Below, one piece after another: positions 49,851-58,254 of a stretch of DNA of 64,000 bases. The DNA is from Collinsella sp. (GTDB taxonomy: Bacteria; Actinomycetota; Coriobacteriia; Coriobacteriales; Coriobacteriaceae): positions 124,001-188,000 of the forward strand of contig JAGZQO010000001.1 of assembly GCA_018382125.1 (NCBI GenBank), in the 5' to 3' direction. Below the pieces are notes generated by a model. The model worked only from the letters and a program-made list of their open reading frames with translations, had not been told where the DNA came from and did not search any database. The first letter of the stretch is position 1. Each line of letters starts with the position of its first letter. The translations under genes were made by a program, and so were the position numbers.

Positions 49851-50757
49851 CGTGGGCTACTCCTTCAAAGAGGCAATCAGCCACTTCTTCCGTAACTGGA
49901 CTACCTCGCTCGGCGCCGCCATCACGATCTTCCTTTCGCTGTTTATCATCGGCCTGTTCATTATGGGTTCCGCGATGCTGAACTCCGTGATCGGTACCGT
50001 CGAGGATCAGGTTGTCATTAATGCCTTTATTAGCGATGACGCCGATCAGGCAGACATCCAGGCCTTTGAGGCCGAGCTCAAGACGTGGAATAACGTCAAG
50101 TCCGTGACCTATAAGGATAAGGACGACGCGCTGGCCGAGTACACGAGCAAGATGTCGGGCAACGCCGACGCCACCATGAGCGCGCTCGACGGCCAGAACC
50201 CGCTGCCCGCCTCGTTTGCGATTGAGATGGACGATCCGTCTCAGGTCGAGAGCACGGCCAAGAAGCTCAAGAAGGATGCCGATTTCCAGAAGATCGCGGA
50301 TGACGGCGACGTCAACGCGAGCGTGCTGTACGGCCAGGAGGAAGTGAGCCGCCTGTTCCAGGTGACCAACTACATCCGCATCGCCGCCGTGGTGCTCGTT
50401 GGCCTTCTGACCTTTATCGCATTCATCTTCATCAACAACACGATTCGCCTGTCCATTACGGCGCGTCGTCGTGAGATTGCGATTATGCGTCTGGTCGGCG
50501 CCAGCAACGGCTTCATTCGTGGCCCGTTTATCACCGAGGGCGTACTGCAGGCCATTTTGGGCTCGCTGCTTTCCATCGGCGTTCTGGAGCTGCTGCGCAA
50601 TCTGATGATTCCGCGTTTGCAGGAGAGCATCGGCTGGATGTCGTTTGCCCTGCCGATGCAGTACTACCTGGTGACCTATGCTGCGCTGATTCTGGTCGGC
50701 GTGATTATCGGCCTCTTTGGTTCTGCCATCGCCATGCGTCGCTACCTGCGCGTGTAG
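49837..50757 (+). CDS. ftsX: Cell division protein FtsX
   Basis: 306 residues with four membrane helices: one near residues 25-50, an extracellular domain of about 120 residues (FISDDADQADIQAFE onward), then three helices near 180-305, and the RRREIAIMRLVGAS coupling segment. It transmits FtsE ATPase state to an extracellular hydrolase. It overlaps ftsE and is followed by a terminator. Confidence 0.94.
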   Translation: MAPTNVGYSFKEAISHFFRNWTTSLGAAITIFLSLFIIGLFIMGSAMLNSVIGTVEDQVVINAFISDDADQADIQAFEAELKTWNNVKSVTYKDKDDALAEYTSKMSGNADATMSALDGQNPLPASFAIEMDDPSQVESTAKKLKKDADFQKIADDGDVNASVLYGQEEVSRLFQVTNYIRIAAVVLVGLLTFIAFIFINNTIRLSITARRREIAIMRLVGASNGFIRGPFITEGVLQAILGSLLSIGVLELLRNLMIPRLQESIGWMSFALPMQYYLVTYAALILVGVIIGLFGSAIAMRRYLRV

Positions 50758-50781
50758 GCATGCCTGGAATTCATCCCTTCC

Positions 50782-50816
50782 AACGGGTCGTCTCTTATGG
50801 GGCGGCCCGTTTTTTG
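50782..50816 (+). terminator. Terminator after ftsX
   Basis: Stem AACGGG with CCCGTT plus inner pairs, followed by six T residues, 25 bases after the stop. Confidence 0.8.
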
Positions 50817-50892
50817 ATCCCTAGGGGACGGCAGGAAAGCGAATCATTTGGGTAGACTCTTTGGAGTTCGCAATCGATAGTTAGGAGGCGCC

Positions 50893-53028
50893 ATGGGGCG
50901 CAATAACAAGCATAAGCGTGGAGCTCGCAATAAGCGCGGGCCGGTGCGCAGCGAACGCCGTCCGAGCCTGACCGGGCGCGTGCAGCTCCATGAGCACAGT
51001 GCCTATGTCATAACCGAGAATGGCGACTACAAGGTCATGGGTCGCGGCAAGCGTGAGATCATGGACGGCGATACCGTTGCCGTGAGCATTAAGAATAGCC
51101 CGCATGGCGAGCGTCGCGCCGTGATCGAGGGCGTAGTTGAGCGCGCAGCCATAAGCGTGGTGGGTACGTACCAGACCGCCGGTCCGCTCGGTGTGATCGA
51201 GCCGCTCGATTCGCGCTTGAAGGCCGACTTCTTCATTTTGCCCGAGGATACCTCGGCGGATCGTCTGGGTGTCCACCCGGGTGATGCCGTTGTCGCGCGC
51301 ATTTTGACCTACCCGACGCGCCTGGAATCGGGCACCGTGACGATCGAACGCCGCATTGGCGGAGATGACGCGCCCGATTTGGGCGTTCAATATGTGATGG
51401 CGCGTTACGGCTATACCGATAGCTATCCCGAGACCGCGCTAGACGAGGCCGAGGGGCTTTCGCTCGATGTGTCCGCGGCGCTTAAGGACCCGCTCCGCCG
51501 CGATCTGCGCGACCGCTTTGTCATCACGATCGACCCGGTCGACGCGCGCGACTTTGACGATGCCATTTCGCTGGAGCGCACGCCCGAGGGTGGCTACAAG
51601 CTGGGTGTGCATATCGCCGACGTTTCACACTATGTGGCTTGGGACGGGCATATCGATCTTGAGGCTCGCCATCGTACGACATCGGTGTATCTGGCCGATC
51701 GCGTGCTTCCCATGCTGCCCGAACGCTTGTCCTGTGACCTGTGCTCGCTTCGCCCTGACGAGGACCGTCTTGCGTTTACCGTCGATATCGAGCTCGATGA
51801 GCGGGGTCGCGTGCGGCATTACGATCCGTACCCCAGCGTGATTCGCTCGCGTGTGCGTATGGACTATGACGGCGCCGAGGCGCTGCTGGTGCGTGCCGGT
51901 GCGGTTGAGTATTCGGTGCTGGAGGGTGCGGCCGAGGATGTTGCGGCTGCCGAGGCCTCGCGCGAGGAAGCGCTTGAGCGCGGTCTCGCGTGCGAGGAGA
52001 CCGCCCGCGGCTACAACATCGACCTCGGCGATTTCCTTGTCGCCGCCAACGAACTCGCCGAACTTCGCCGTCGTATTCGTCGCGCCCGCGGCTCAGTCGA
52101 TTTTGACACGGCCGAGATTCGCGCTCTATTGGATGAGGACGGAGTGCCCGTGCAGATTGTGGCGCGTGAGCGTTCGTGTGCCACGTCGCTTATCGAGGAA
52201 GCCATGCTGCTCGCCAACGAGTGCGTTGCAGAGTGGCTGGCAGACCGTGATATCGAGGCCTGCTATCGCGTGCATGAGGATCCGAGCCCCGATAGCCTGC
52301 ACGGTGCTGCCGTTGCGTTGGCGCAGCTAGGCATCATCGACGATCGCCGTGCTGCCGGTATTGCCCTGGGGAGCCCCGATGAGCTGCAGGCTGCAGTTGA
52401 TGCTGCCGCCGGTTCGGCCAACGCACCGCTCGTTAACACGCTGCTTCTGCGCAGCATGCAGCGCGCGCTGTACAAGCCGCGCAACGAGGGCCACTTTGCG
52501 CTCGCCGCGCCGTGCTACTGTCACTTTACGAGTCCCATCCGTCGCTACCCCGATCTGGTGGTGCACCGCGTGCTCAAACTGCAGTTGGCCTATGAGCAGC
52601 TCGGCGGCAAGGACGCCTTGGTCCGTACGCCGTGGCTGATCGGCAAGGGGCGCGAGTCGCTGCCGCGCATTCTGCCGCAGATCTGCCGCGCATGTAGCGA
52701 TGCCGAGCGCGCGGCAGATGCCGCCAGCCATGCGACGCAAAAGATCAAGATTGCCCAGTACTATGAGGATCGCCTGGGCGAGCGCTATGCCGGAACCGTC
52801 TCGTGGGTTAGCAGCATGGGCCTCTTTGTGCGCTTGGACCTGACGCAGGTCGAAGGCTTGGTTTCGATTAAGAGCCTGGGCAACGAGTGGTTCGAGTTCG
52901 ACGAGGACGCGCTTACTCTGACGGGCGCCGACACAGGCACCCGTTACGAGCTGGGGCAGCGCGTGATTATCGAGGTCTCACGTGTCAATACCACGCGTGG
53001 GCACTTGGACTTCAAGCTTATCCATTAG
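50893..53028 (+). CDS. rnr: Ribonuclease R
   Basis: 711 residues of the RNB family: basic N-terminus, cold-shock-like domain, RNB catalytic centre DPVDARDFDDAIS (Asp214, Asp217, Asp222, Asp223) and a C-terminal S1 domain (GTVSWVSSMGLFVRLD). It degrades structured RNA 3' to 5' and works with tmRNA-SmpB in clearing defective mRNA; smpB is 4 kb downstream. The basic C-terminal tail of E. coli RNase R is missing. TTAGGAGG precedes the ATG. Confidence 0.95.
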   Translation: MGRNNKHKRGARNKRGPVRSERRPSLTGRVQLHEHSAYVITENGDYKVMGRGKREIMDGDTVAVSIKNSPHGERRAVIEGVVERAAISVVGTYQTAGPLGVIEPLDSRLKADFFILPEDTSADRLGVHPGDAVVARILTYPTRLESGTVTIERRIGGDDAPDLGVQYVMARYGYTDSYPETALDEAEGLSLDVSAALKDPLRRDLRDRFVITIDPVDARDFDDAISLERTPEGGYKLGVHIADVSHYVAWDGHIDLEARHRTTSVYLADRVLPMLPERLSCDLCSLRPDEDRLAFTVDIELDERGRVRHYDPYPSVIRSRVRMDYDGAEALLVRAGAVEYSVLEGAAEDVAAAEASREEALERGLACEETARGYNIDLGDFLVAANELAELRRRIRRARGSVDFDTAEIRALLDEDGVPVQIVARERSCATSLIEEAMLLANECVAEWLADRDIEACYRVHEDPSPDSLHGAAVALAQLGIIDDRRAAGIALGSPDELQAAVDAAAGSANAPLVNTLLLRSMQRALYKPRNEGHFALAAPCYCHFTSPIRRYPDLVVHRVLKLQLAYEQLGGKDALVRTPWLIGKGRESLPRILPQICRACSDAERAADAASHATQKIKIAQYYEDRLGERYAGTVSWVSSMGLFVRLDLTQVEGLVSIKSLGNEWFEFDEDALTLTGADTGTRYELGQRVIIEVSRVNTTRGHLDFKLIH

Positions 53029-53054
53029 CCAAATCCCGACTCATGGTGGAGGAG

Positions 53055-53084
53055 CGGAGGGCGGCCTTTCGGGACCGCCCTCCG
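53055..53084 (+). terminator. GC hairpin after rnr
   Basis: CGGAGGGCGG with CCGCCCTCCG, a 10-bp stem 27 bases after the rnr stop. The T-run is poor, so termination may be partial. Confidence 0.5.
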
Positions 53085-53146
53085 CATTTGAATTGTGGCC
53101 ACCTTACCGTCTGCCTGGCTGCCCGCTTGCCTGCTATTTGGGAGGT

Positions 53147-53186
53147 AAAACCTACCAAAATAAACCTGTCCCTTTTTGGCAGGTTT
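53147..53186. repeat. Family D palindrome copy 2
   Basis: AAAACCTACCAAAA (53147-53160) pairs with TTTTTGGCAGGTTT (about 53173-53186), one mismatch. The text matches 41023-41050 upstream of secA. It lies 20 bases before the serine recombinase start. Confidence 0.6.
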
Positions 53187-53205
53187 ACAAGAAAGCGGGG
53201 ATGAG

Positions 53206-53811
53206 ATGGCGACGGTGTACGGTTATGCGCGGGTGAGTTCGCGCGATCAAAATCTTAATCGGCAGCTGGATGCGCTGGGCGCCTATGGTGTGGGCTCGGC
53301 GAATATTTATGCCGACCATGCGAGCGGCAAGGACTTCGATCGGCCGCATTATCGCGAGCTGCTACACGTCCTGGGAGACGGGGACGTGCTGGTGGTGCTT
53401 TCTATCGACCGACTTGGCCGTAATTACTCCGAGATTCTTGAGGAATGGCGACGCATTACCAAGGAGCTCGGGGTTGCCATTGTGGTGTTGGACATGCCAT
53501 TGCTTGACACGCGCGCCAGGGCCAGCGGCGCGCCGGATGTGACCAACGCCCTGATTGCCGATATTGTGCTGCAACTGCTGAGCTACGTGGCGCAGGTGGA
53601 GCGCGAGAATATCCATCGGCGCCAGGCGGAGGGGATTGCAGCGGCGCGAGCGCGAGGGGTCCGTTTCGGTCGACCTCGCAAGCCGTGCCCTCCTCAGTTT
53701 GAGCTGGTGCGCGATAGCTATGAGGCAGGCGATATTACCCGCAGCCAGGCAGCAAAATGCCTGGGCGTGTGCGTGGGGACGTTCGATCGCTGGATGCGCG
53801 AGGCGGGGTAG
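53206..53811 (+). CDS. Serine recombinase (resolvase/invertase family)
   Basis: 201 residues. Catalytic N-terminal domain: VYGYARVSSRDQNLNRQLDA with the nucleophile Ser, VVLSIDRLGRNYSEI, and VERENIHRRQAEGI in the E helix. The C-terminal helix-turn-helix region (ITRSQAAKCLGVCVGTFDRW) binds DNA. It could invert or resolve a nearby segment; no partner sites are obvious. It stands between rnr and the VanZ-like gene, next to a repeat shared with the secA upstream region. Start ATG 53206 is weakly supported by AGCGGGG. Confidence 0.9.
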   Translation: MATVYGYARVSSRDQNLNRQLDALGAYGVGSANIYADHASGKDFDRPHYRELLHVLGDGDVLVVLSIDRLGRNYSEILEEWRRITKELGVAIVVLDMPLLDTRARASGAPDVTNALIADIVLQLLSYVAQVERENIHRRQAEGIAAARARGVRFGRPRKPCPPQFELVRDSYEAGDITRSQAAKCLGVCVGTFDRWMREAG

Positions 53812-53915
53812 GGGTTTGCGTCGCTTTGTCGCTTCCTGTTGCGATTCAAATTTTGATACGGTGACGATGCCATTTGTGGCTACACTCGCTGATATTCAAA
53901 AAAGGAGGTTGGCCC

Positions 53916-54497
53916 TTGGCTCGCGTAAAACAAATAATCGGATGGACCGCGATCGTTCTGTTCGCTGCAACGCTGGCGGGCATCTGGGTGCTGACGGAGC
54001 AAAACGCGGTGCAGACGTCGTTGCTGAGCGAGTCCACCGCGCGTGTGGTGGAGGGTCAGGCTACGGGCGTTCAGGCTGCCGATGCCACGGGTGAAGCCCA
54101 GACGGAGAACGGAATGACCGGAGGCGCCGATTCGGCTGCCTCGAATGTCCGGTCTGGCCGACTTGCTTCCATTCGCATGCGGGTGGGCACAAACGTCCGT
54201 CGCGTTGCCCATACCGTAGAGTTTTTCTTCGTCGGATTATTCGCCTCCGTGGTCGTGGTTTGCTTTTCCAGGCGTCCGTGGAGCGTATGCTCCCGTTGCG
54301 TGCCCGTATTGCTCTTTTGCGCCGCCTGCTCCGTTGGCGATCAGGTACATAAGATCTTTGTTCCCGGCAGGCATTTCGACGTTATCGATTTAGGATTCGA
54401 TGCTGCGAGCTATGTCACCGCCATGCTGTTGGTATTGCTGGCAGCGGCGTTGGTGCGCCATGTGACTCGGCCGATCGGCGCCCATGCGAGGCGCTAG
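53916..54497 (+). CDS. VanZ-like family membrane protein
   Basis: 193 residues, four membrane helices: one at 8-25, a polar Gly/Ala/Glu-rich segment (about 35-85), then RVAHTVEFFFVGLFASVV and two more helices, with GDQVHKIFVPGRHFDVIDLG, the VanZ signature. VanZ of enterococci raises teicoplanin resistance; most homologues have no known role. The start is set at TTG 53916 after AAAGGAGG; an ATG at 53874 would need no ribosome site. Confidence 0.8.
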   Translation: MARVKQIIGWTAIVLFAATLAGIWVLTEQNAVQTSLLSESTARVVEGQATGVQAADATGEAQTENGMTGGADSAASNVRSGRLASIRMRVGTNVRRVAHTVEFFFVGLFASVVVVCFSRRPWSVCSRCVPVLLFCAACSVGDQVHKIFVPGRHFDVIDLGFDAASYVTAMLLVLLAAALVRHVTRPIGAHARR

Positions 54498-54619
54498 CCT
54501 TAAGACGAGACATCGCGACTGCCTATGCTTCGACATTGACTACAATAACGGCTGCAATCGCGAGTGGTCGTCGATGTGCAGTTTTCCAGACACCTGTTTT
54601 CTCTAAGAAAGGAAATCCC

Positions 54620-54979
54620 ATGGCGGTATTGTTTGTTGAATATCCCAAGTGCTCGACCTGTAAGAAGGCCAAGGCATGGCTGGACGAACATGGGGTAGAG
54701 TATATCGATCGCGATATCGTTTTGGACAATCCCACGGCTGATGAGCTTGCGACCTGGATTGCTCGTTCGGGGCTGCCGGTGCGGCGCTTCTTTAATTCGT
54801 CGGGCATGAAATATCGAGAGCTGGGCCTGAAGGCGCGTCTGGATGCGGGCATGACGGATCAGGAGTGCTACGAGCTGCTGGCGACCGACGGCATGCTGGT
54901 CAAGCGTCCGCTGCTGGTGGGCGACGACTTTGCGATTCCTGGGTTTAAGGAAGCGACCTGGACCGAGGTGCTGCTGTAG
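54620..54979 (+). CDS. ArsC/Spx family thioredoxin-fold protein
   Basis: 119 residues: VEYPKCSTCKKAKAWLDEHG (CxxC active site), IVLDNPTADEL, LLVGDDFAIPGFKEATW. The pattern is that of YffB/ArsC-like arsenate reductase family proteins that are usually not true arsenate reductases. It may act in thiol redox. ATG 54620 follows AAAGGAAA. A trio of palindromes follows. Confidence 0.85.
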   Translation: MAVLFVEYPKCSTCKKAKAWLDEHGVEYIDRDIVLDNPTADELATWIARSGLPVRRFFNSSGMKYRELGLKARLDAGMTDQECYELLATDGMLVKRPLLVGDDFAIPGFKEATWTEVLL

Positions 54980-54984
54980 TGGCT

Positions 54985-55160
54985 GCGGAAAGTGCGTCCC
55001 GTTTTGAGCTCGGATTCCGGGACGCAGTTTCCGGTTGAAGGGGCTAGCGGAAACCGTATCCCAGTTTGAGCGCGAAATCTGGGATACGGTTTCCGTTTGG
55101 GGCCTCTAGGGGAAAGCGCGTCCCGTTCTGGACGTAAATTCCGGGATGAGCTTTCCGGTT
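54985..55160. repeat. Three tandem palindromic units
   Basis: Unit 1 54985-55034 (15-bp arms, one mismatch), unit 2 55048-55095 (perfect 17-bp arms), unit 3 about 55110-55157 (15-bp arms, imperfect). All share GGAAA at one end, TTTCC at the other and a central GTCCC or ATCCC with its complement. They lie between convergent genes. Confidence 0.8.
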
Positions 55161-55199
55161 GGCGGGCATGCGCACTATCCCGGCTGGCGGGCATATGCG

Positions 55200-55610
55200 C
55201 TAATCCTCGAGCTGTGCCCATTCGTGCGGATCGTAGACCTTTACGTGCTTGTTGGGCTTGCCGCTCCAGTACTCCTCGTCCATAAAGGGCAGATATGCCT
55301 GAACGCCGGGGCAGATAAAGGGAATCCGCTGCTGTTGCAGTCGCTCGCGCTGGCGCTGCTCCAGGTGCGCCTCGGATATGACGGTCGGCATACCGGACAG
55401 CTCGACGAGGCTTGCCTGGATTCGCTTAAGGTCGGGGAGTCCCGCGTGCCATGACACCCGCATGATCAAAAAGGATGCACGGCGGTATTTTGCCTGCATC
55501 ACCGTGATGGCGGGGCGCAGTGTGGGATGGATTTTGTCCCGTTCGGGCCAAAGGTCAGCAGTGATCTCAAGGCCCAGGGTCTCCCATAGGTAATCAAGCT
55601 CTTCGTCCAT
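55200..55610 (-). CDS. Conserved hypothetical protein of 136 residues
   Basis: No firm family. The middle (RRASFLIMRVSWHAGLPDLK, then VISEAHLEQRQRERLQQQRI) and the PFICPGVQAYLPFMDEEY motif resemble the N-terminal part of MarR-like winged-helix proteins with a VPxKQxYLPF signature, but there is no helix-turn-helix here, so it may be a truncated relative. It is the only gene on its strand in this part and faces the ArsC-like gene across three palindromes. Codon use looks native. Confidence 0.5.
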   Translation of the reverse strand: MDEELDYLWETLGLEITADLWPERDKIHPTLRPAITVMQAKYRRASFLIMRVSWHAGLPDLKRIQASLVELSGMPTVISEAHLEQRQRERLQQQRIPFICPGVQAYLPFMDEEYWSGKPNKHVKVYDPHEWAQLED

Positions 55611-55766
55611 GGTGCCTCGATATCTACGTGATCATTGATACTTCGATTGTGTTGCCTGGTGCTATCGTTTTCGCGGTAGAATCTGCCAACGGTTGACGGC
55701 TACCGCTCGCGGCGTTTTGCCCTTCGTGTACAGCGGTCGGCTTCACAGGTCCTTCACGGGTTGGAC

Positions 55767-55793
55767 GAAATTAGGCCAATTTGGCCGAATTTC
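55767..55793. promoter_or_regulatory. 27-bp palindrome upstream of the tRNA promoter
   Basis: 13-bp arms (55767-55779 with 55781-55793) with one mismatch and a 1-base centre, GGCCAA-T-TTGGCC at the core. The tight centre suggests a protein-binding operator. It ends 21 bases before the -35 element of the tRNA promoter. Confidence 0.5.
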
Positions 55794-55813
55794 AAAAAAG
55801 TCAAAATAGGGGC

Positions 55814-55842
55814 TTGCGTCATGGCGGGACTTCCCGTATATT
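55814..55842 (+). promoter_or_regulatory. Promoter for tRNA-Gln/tRNA-Glu
   Basis: TTGCGT at 55814-55819, 17-bp spacer, TATATT at 55837-55842, 45 bases before the tRNA-Gln start. A near-consensus sigma-70-type promoter. Confidence 0.7.
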
Positions 55843-55887
55843 TCTTTCTTGCGCAAAGGCACAGCCGAGCGCAGCAATGCAGTCATT

Positions 55888-55961
55888 GGGATGTCGTCTA
55901 ATGGCAGGACAGCGGATTCTGGTTCCGTCAATGGGGGTTCGACTCCCTCCATCCCAGCCAT
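55888..55961 (+). tRNA. tRNA-Gln (anticodon CTG)
   Basis: 74 bases including encoded CCA. Acceptor TGGGATG pairs with CATCCCA, and the anticodon loop TTCTGGT carries CTG. The T-arm GGTTCGACTCC is canonical. First of two tRNAs in tandem. Confidence 0.93.
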
Positions 55962-55978
55962 TGCATTTGCTACATATG

Positions 55979-56055
55979 GCCCGTTCGTCTAGCGGTTTAG
56001 GACGCCGCCCTCTCAAGGCGGAGATCACCAGTTCGAATCTGGTACGGGCTACCAC
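55979..56055 (+). tRNA. tRNA-Glu (anticodon CTC)
   Basis: 77 bases including encoded CCA. Acceptor GGCCCGT pairs with ACGGGCT (first pair GU), and the loop CTCTCAA carries CTC. The T-arm has GTTCGAATC. 17 bases after tRNA-Gln, probably one transcript. Confidence 0.93.
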
Positions 56056-56065
56056 AAAATGAACG

Positions 56066-56095
56066 CCCGGGCCTCGAAAGAGACCCGGGTTTTGT
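56066..56095 (+). terminator. Terminator after the tRNA pair
   Basis: CCCGGGCCTC stem with GAGACCCGGG followed by four T residues, 11 bases after tRNA-Glu. Confidence 0.75.
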
Positions 56096-56149
56096 GTATC
56101 GACCGTATATGCGGCATCTGCCGTGTTTCGCCCAGATCGAGGAGTAGCC

Positions 56150-57067
56150 ATGGATCTGCCCATCAGCTTGCAAGACATCACGTATGCCGAGAACTATCTG
56201 GCGCAGGGCGACCTGGCTACGGCGACACCGCTGTTGGAGCGCCTGGTGGAACTCGCCGAGGAGTATATCGACGCCGAGTGCAAGACGGAGGAGAAGCGCC
56301 AATACTTTAGCTTCGATAGCAAGTTTGAGCGCTTGGCCTATCGCCGCGTGGAGAAGGATCCGCGCGAGCTCGTGCAGGTCGAGGTGCCGTTTGACCGCCT
56401 GTACTCTGACATGGCGTTTGCCTACATTCGCCAGCAGGATTATGTGAGCGCTCGTAATGCCCTGATGCAGGCTGTGCGTTGGGACCCCATGAACTGCAAC
56501 TATCGCTTGGACTTGGCCGAGCTGTTCCGCGCGCTCGAGGACAAGCAGGAATGGGCATCGCTCTCGTTCTCGGTGCTGGAGCGTGCGAGCGACGGTAAGT
56601 GCGCCGCCCGCGCCTACGCCAACTTGGGCCAGTATTTCCTTGAGCCCGAGACCGAGAATGTCTCGGCCGCCGTGGGTTGTGCGCGTCTGGCACTGCGCTT
56701 AGCGTCCAACGATGCGCACACGACACGCCTGCTCAACAAGATCCATACCGCCTATCCGGATGCCGCCGATGAGAGCGACGAGCACGTGATGGGTGAACTG
56801 GCCCTGCAAGGCGTGCCGACCTCGCCTTCGGCCGAGATTGCCATCTGCCTGATTATGTGCGCGACCGATGCTGCAAGCGACGGCGACAAGCAGGAGGCGA
56901 CGCGCCTGACGGTGCGTGCTCGCGACTTGGTGGGCGAGGAGGCCTGCGCGGCGATTATCAAACTGGTGCGCGAGAGCGACGCCGAGTTCAATGCTGAGCG
57001 CAAGGCAAAGCGCGACGCTGCGGGCTCAAATGCCGATGGAGCCAAGGAGGCCGGCGATGCCCAGTAA
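56150..57067 (+). CDS. Tetratricopeptide-like repeat protein
   Basis: 305 residues, all helical, no membrane segment. TPR-like units are seen at the N-terminus (ITYAENYLAQGDLATATPLL), near residue 100 (YSDMAFAYIRQQDYVSARNA) and again near 170. The charged C-terminus is Lys/Asp/Ala rich. TPR proteins mediate contacts between proteins; the partner is unknown. ATG 56150 follows GAGGAG. It overlaps smpB by 11 bases, so the two are likely coexpressed. Confidence 0.7.
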   Translation: MDLPISLQDITYAENYLAQGDLATATPLLERLVELAEEYIDAECKTEEKRQYFSFDSKFERLAYRRVEKDPRELVQVEVPFDRLYSDMAFAYIRQQDYVSARNALMQAVRWDPMNCNYRLDLAELFRALEDKQEWASLSFSVLERASDGKCAARAYANLGQYFLEPETENVSAAVGCARLALRLASNDAHTTRLLNKIHTAYPDAADESDEHVMGELALQGVPTSPSAEIAICLIMCATDAASDGDKQEATRLTVRARDLVGEEACAAIIKLVRESDAEFNAERKAKRDAAGSNADGAKEAGDAQ

Positions 57068-57527
57068 GCGCGAGCGCAAGCTCATCTCCAAGAATCGCTC
57101 GGCACACCACGAGTACTTTATCGATGAGACCTTTGAGTGCGGCATTGAGCTGAGTGGCACCGAGGTCAAGTCGATTCGCGAGCGCGCGTGCCAGATCACC
57201 GACACCTTTGCACTGATTCGTGGCGGCGAGTGCTGGCTCGTGGGCCTGCATATTCACCCTTATAGCCATGGTGGCGTGTGGAACCGCGACCCTGATCGCC
57301 GTCGTCGTCTGCTGCTGCACCGCAAGGAGATTGACTTTCTCGACGGTAAGCTACGCAATCGCGGCTATGCCCTGGTGCCGCTGGAGCTCTACTTTAATAC
57401 CGACGGCCGCGTAAAACTGCTGCTGGGCCTAGGCCGCGGCAAGAAACTTTACGACAAGCGCGAGGATATGGCCAAGCGCGATGTCCAGCGCGAGATTGAC
57501 CGCGCGCTTAAGGAGCGCAACCGCTAG
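57057..57527 (+). CDS. smpB: SsrA-binding protein SmpB
   Basis: 156 residues: KLISKNRSAHHEYFIDETFE, IELSGTEVKSIRERACQITD, and the C-terminal GRGKKLYDKREDMAKRD, the standard SmpB pattern. It carries tmRNA to stalled ribosomes. Start ATG 57057 follows AAGGAGG and overlaps the TPR gene. No tmRNA gene is seen in the window. RNase R, its partner in decay, is encoded at 50893. Confidence 0.96.
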   Translation: MPSKRERKLISKNRSAHHEYFIDETFECGIELSGTEVKSIRERACQITDTFALIRGGECWLVGLHIHPYSHGGVWNRDPDRRRRLLLHRKEIDFLDGKLRNRGYALVPLELYFNTDGRVKLLLGLGRGKKLYDKREDMAKRDVQREIDRALKERNR

Positions 57528-57539
57528 GCGCTCTGTACA

Positions 57540-57606
57540 AGTTGCGGTGGAATACGGACTGTTTTGCCTGTTTGAGGGGCTATTCAGTCCCTATTTCACC
57601 GCAACT
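57540..57606. repeat. Long palindrome, family A copy 3
   Basis: 22-bp arms (57540-57561 with 57585-57606), two mismatches. 13 bases after smpB. Same family as 5488-5566 and 8279-8345. Confidence 0.8.
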
Positions 57607-57649
57607 GCGGGCGTCTCATCTTGCTTGCTGTTCTGACACATATGTCTCA

Positions 57650-57682
57650 AAGGCGGCGTCCGTTATGGGCGCCGCCTTTTTT
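57650..57682 (+). terminator. Terminator upstream of the flavoredoxin gene
   Basis: AAGGCGGCG pairs with CGCCGCCTT followed by six T residues. It probably ends smpB transcription. Confidence 0.8.
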
Positions 57683-57733
57683 GTGGGTACATACATCTAT
57701 AAGGTACCAACCCGGGTTAGGGGAGTGATCGTT

Positions 57734-58237
57734 ATGGACAAAACTGCGTTCTTTACCATGCCGAGTGGTCTGTACGTGGCGAGCGCTGCGGCAGACGGGC
57801 TGCGCGCCGGCTGCGTCATCAACACTGCGGTGCAGGTGACGTCCATGCCGCCGCGCATTTCGGTTGCCGTGAACAAGGACAACGTCACCTCGGGCGTCAT
57901 CGCATCGGCCAAAGCGTTCGCGCTGACCGTGATCGATCAGACCGCCGACATGCTCTACATCGGTAACTTTGGGTTCCGCACCAGCAGCGATTATGACAAG
58001 TTTGCCAAATACGAGACCCGCGAGACGGCACTGGGCATGCCCTATGTGCCCGAGCACGCGGCGGCCCTGTTTAGCTGCCGTTTGATCGACACTGTAGATG
58101 TGGGCACGCATCTGCTGTTTATCGGCGAGGTCGAGGATGCCGAGCGCCTGAGCGACGAGACGCCGCTCACCTACGACTACTACCACAAGGTCCTGAAGGG
58201 CAAGACGCCTCCGAAGGCCTCGTCCTATCAAGGCTAG
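57734..58237 (+). CDS. Flavin reductase-like (flavoredoxin) protein
   Basis: 167 residues with the FMN-binding split-barrel pattern: FTMPSGLYVASAAADGLRAG, NTAVQVTSMPPRISVAVNK, and FSCRLIDTVDVGTHLLFIGE. The C-terminus YYHKVLKGKTPPKASSYQG is like the linker ahead of the rubredoxin domain in high-molecular-weight rubredoxin (Hrb). Here the rubredoxin is a separate downstream gene. It probably passes electrons from NAD(P)H via FMN. AGGGGAGTG precedes the ATG. Confidence 0.85.
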   Translation: MDKTAFFTMPSGLYVASAAADGLRAGCVINTAVQVTSMPPRISVAVNKDNVTSGVIASAKAFALTVIDQTADMLYIGNFGFRTSSDYDKFAKYETRETALGMPYVPEHAAALFSCRLIDTVDVGTHLLFIGEVEDAERLSDETPLTYDYYHKVLKGKTPPKASSYQG

Positions 58238-58254
58238 AATTGTTGTAAAAACAC

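Noticed and set aside
57528..57733. tmRNA gene next to smpB
   Set aside because: The gap is too short and holds only a family A palindrome and a terminator; no tag-peptide frame or tRNA-like ends are seen.
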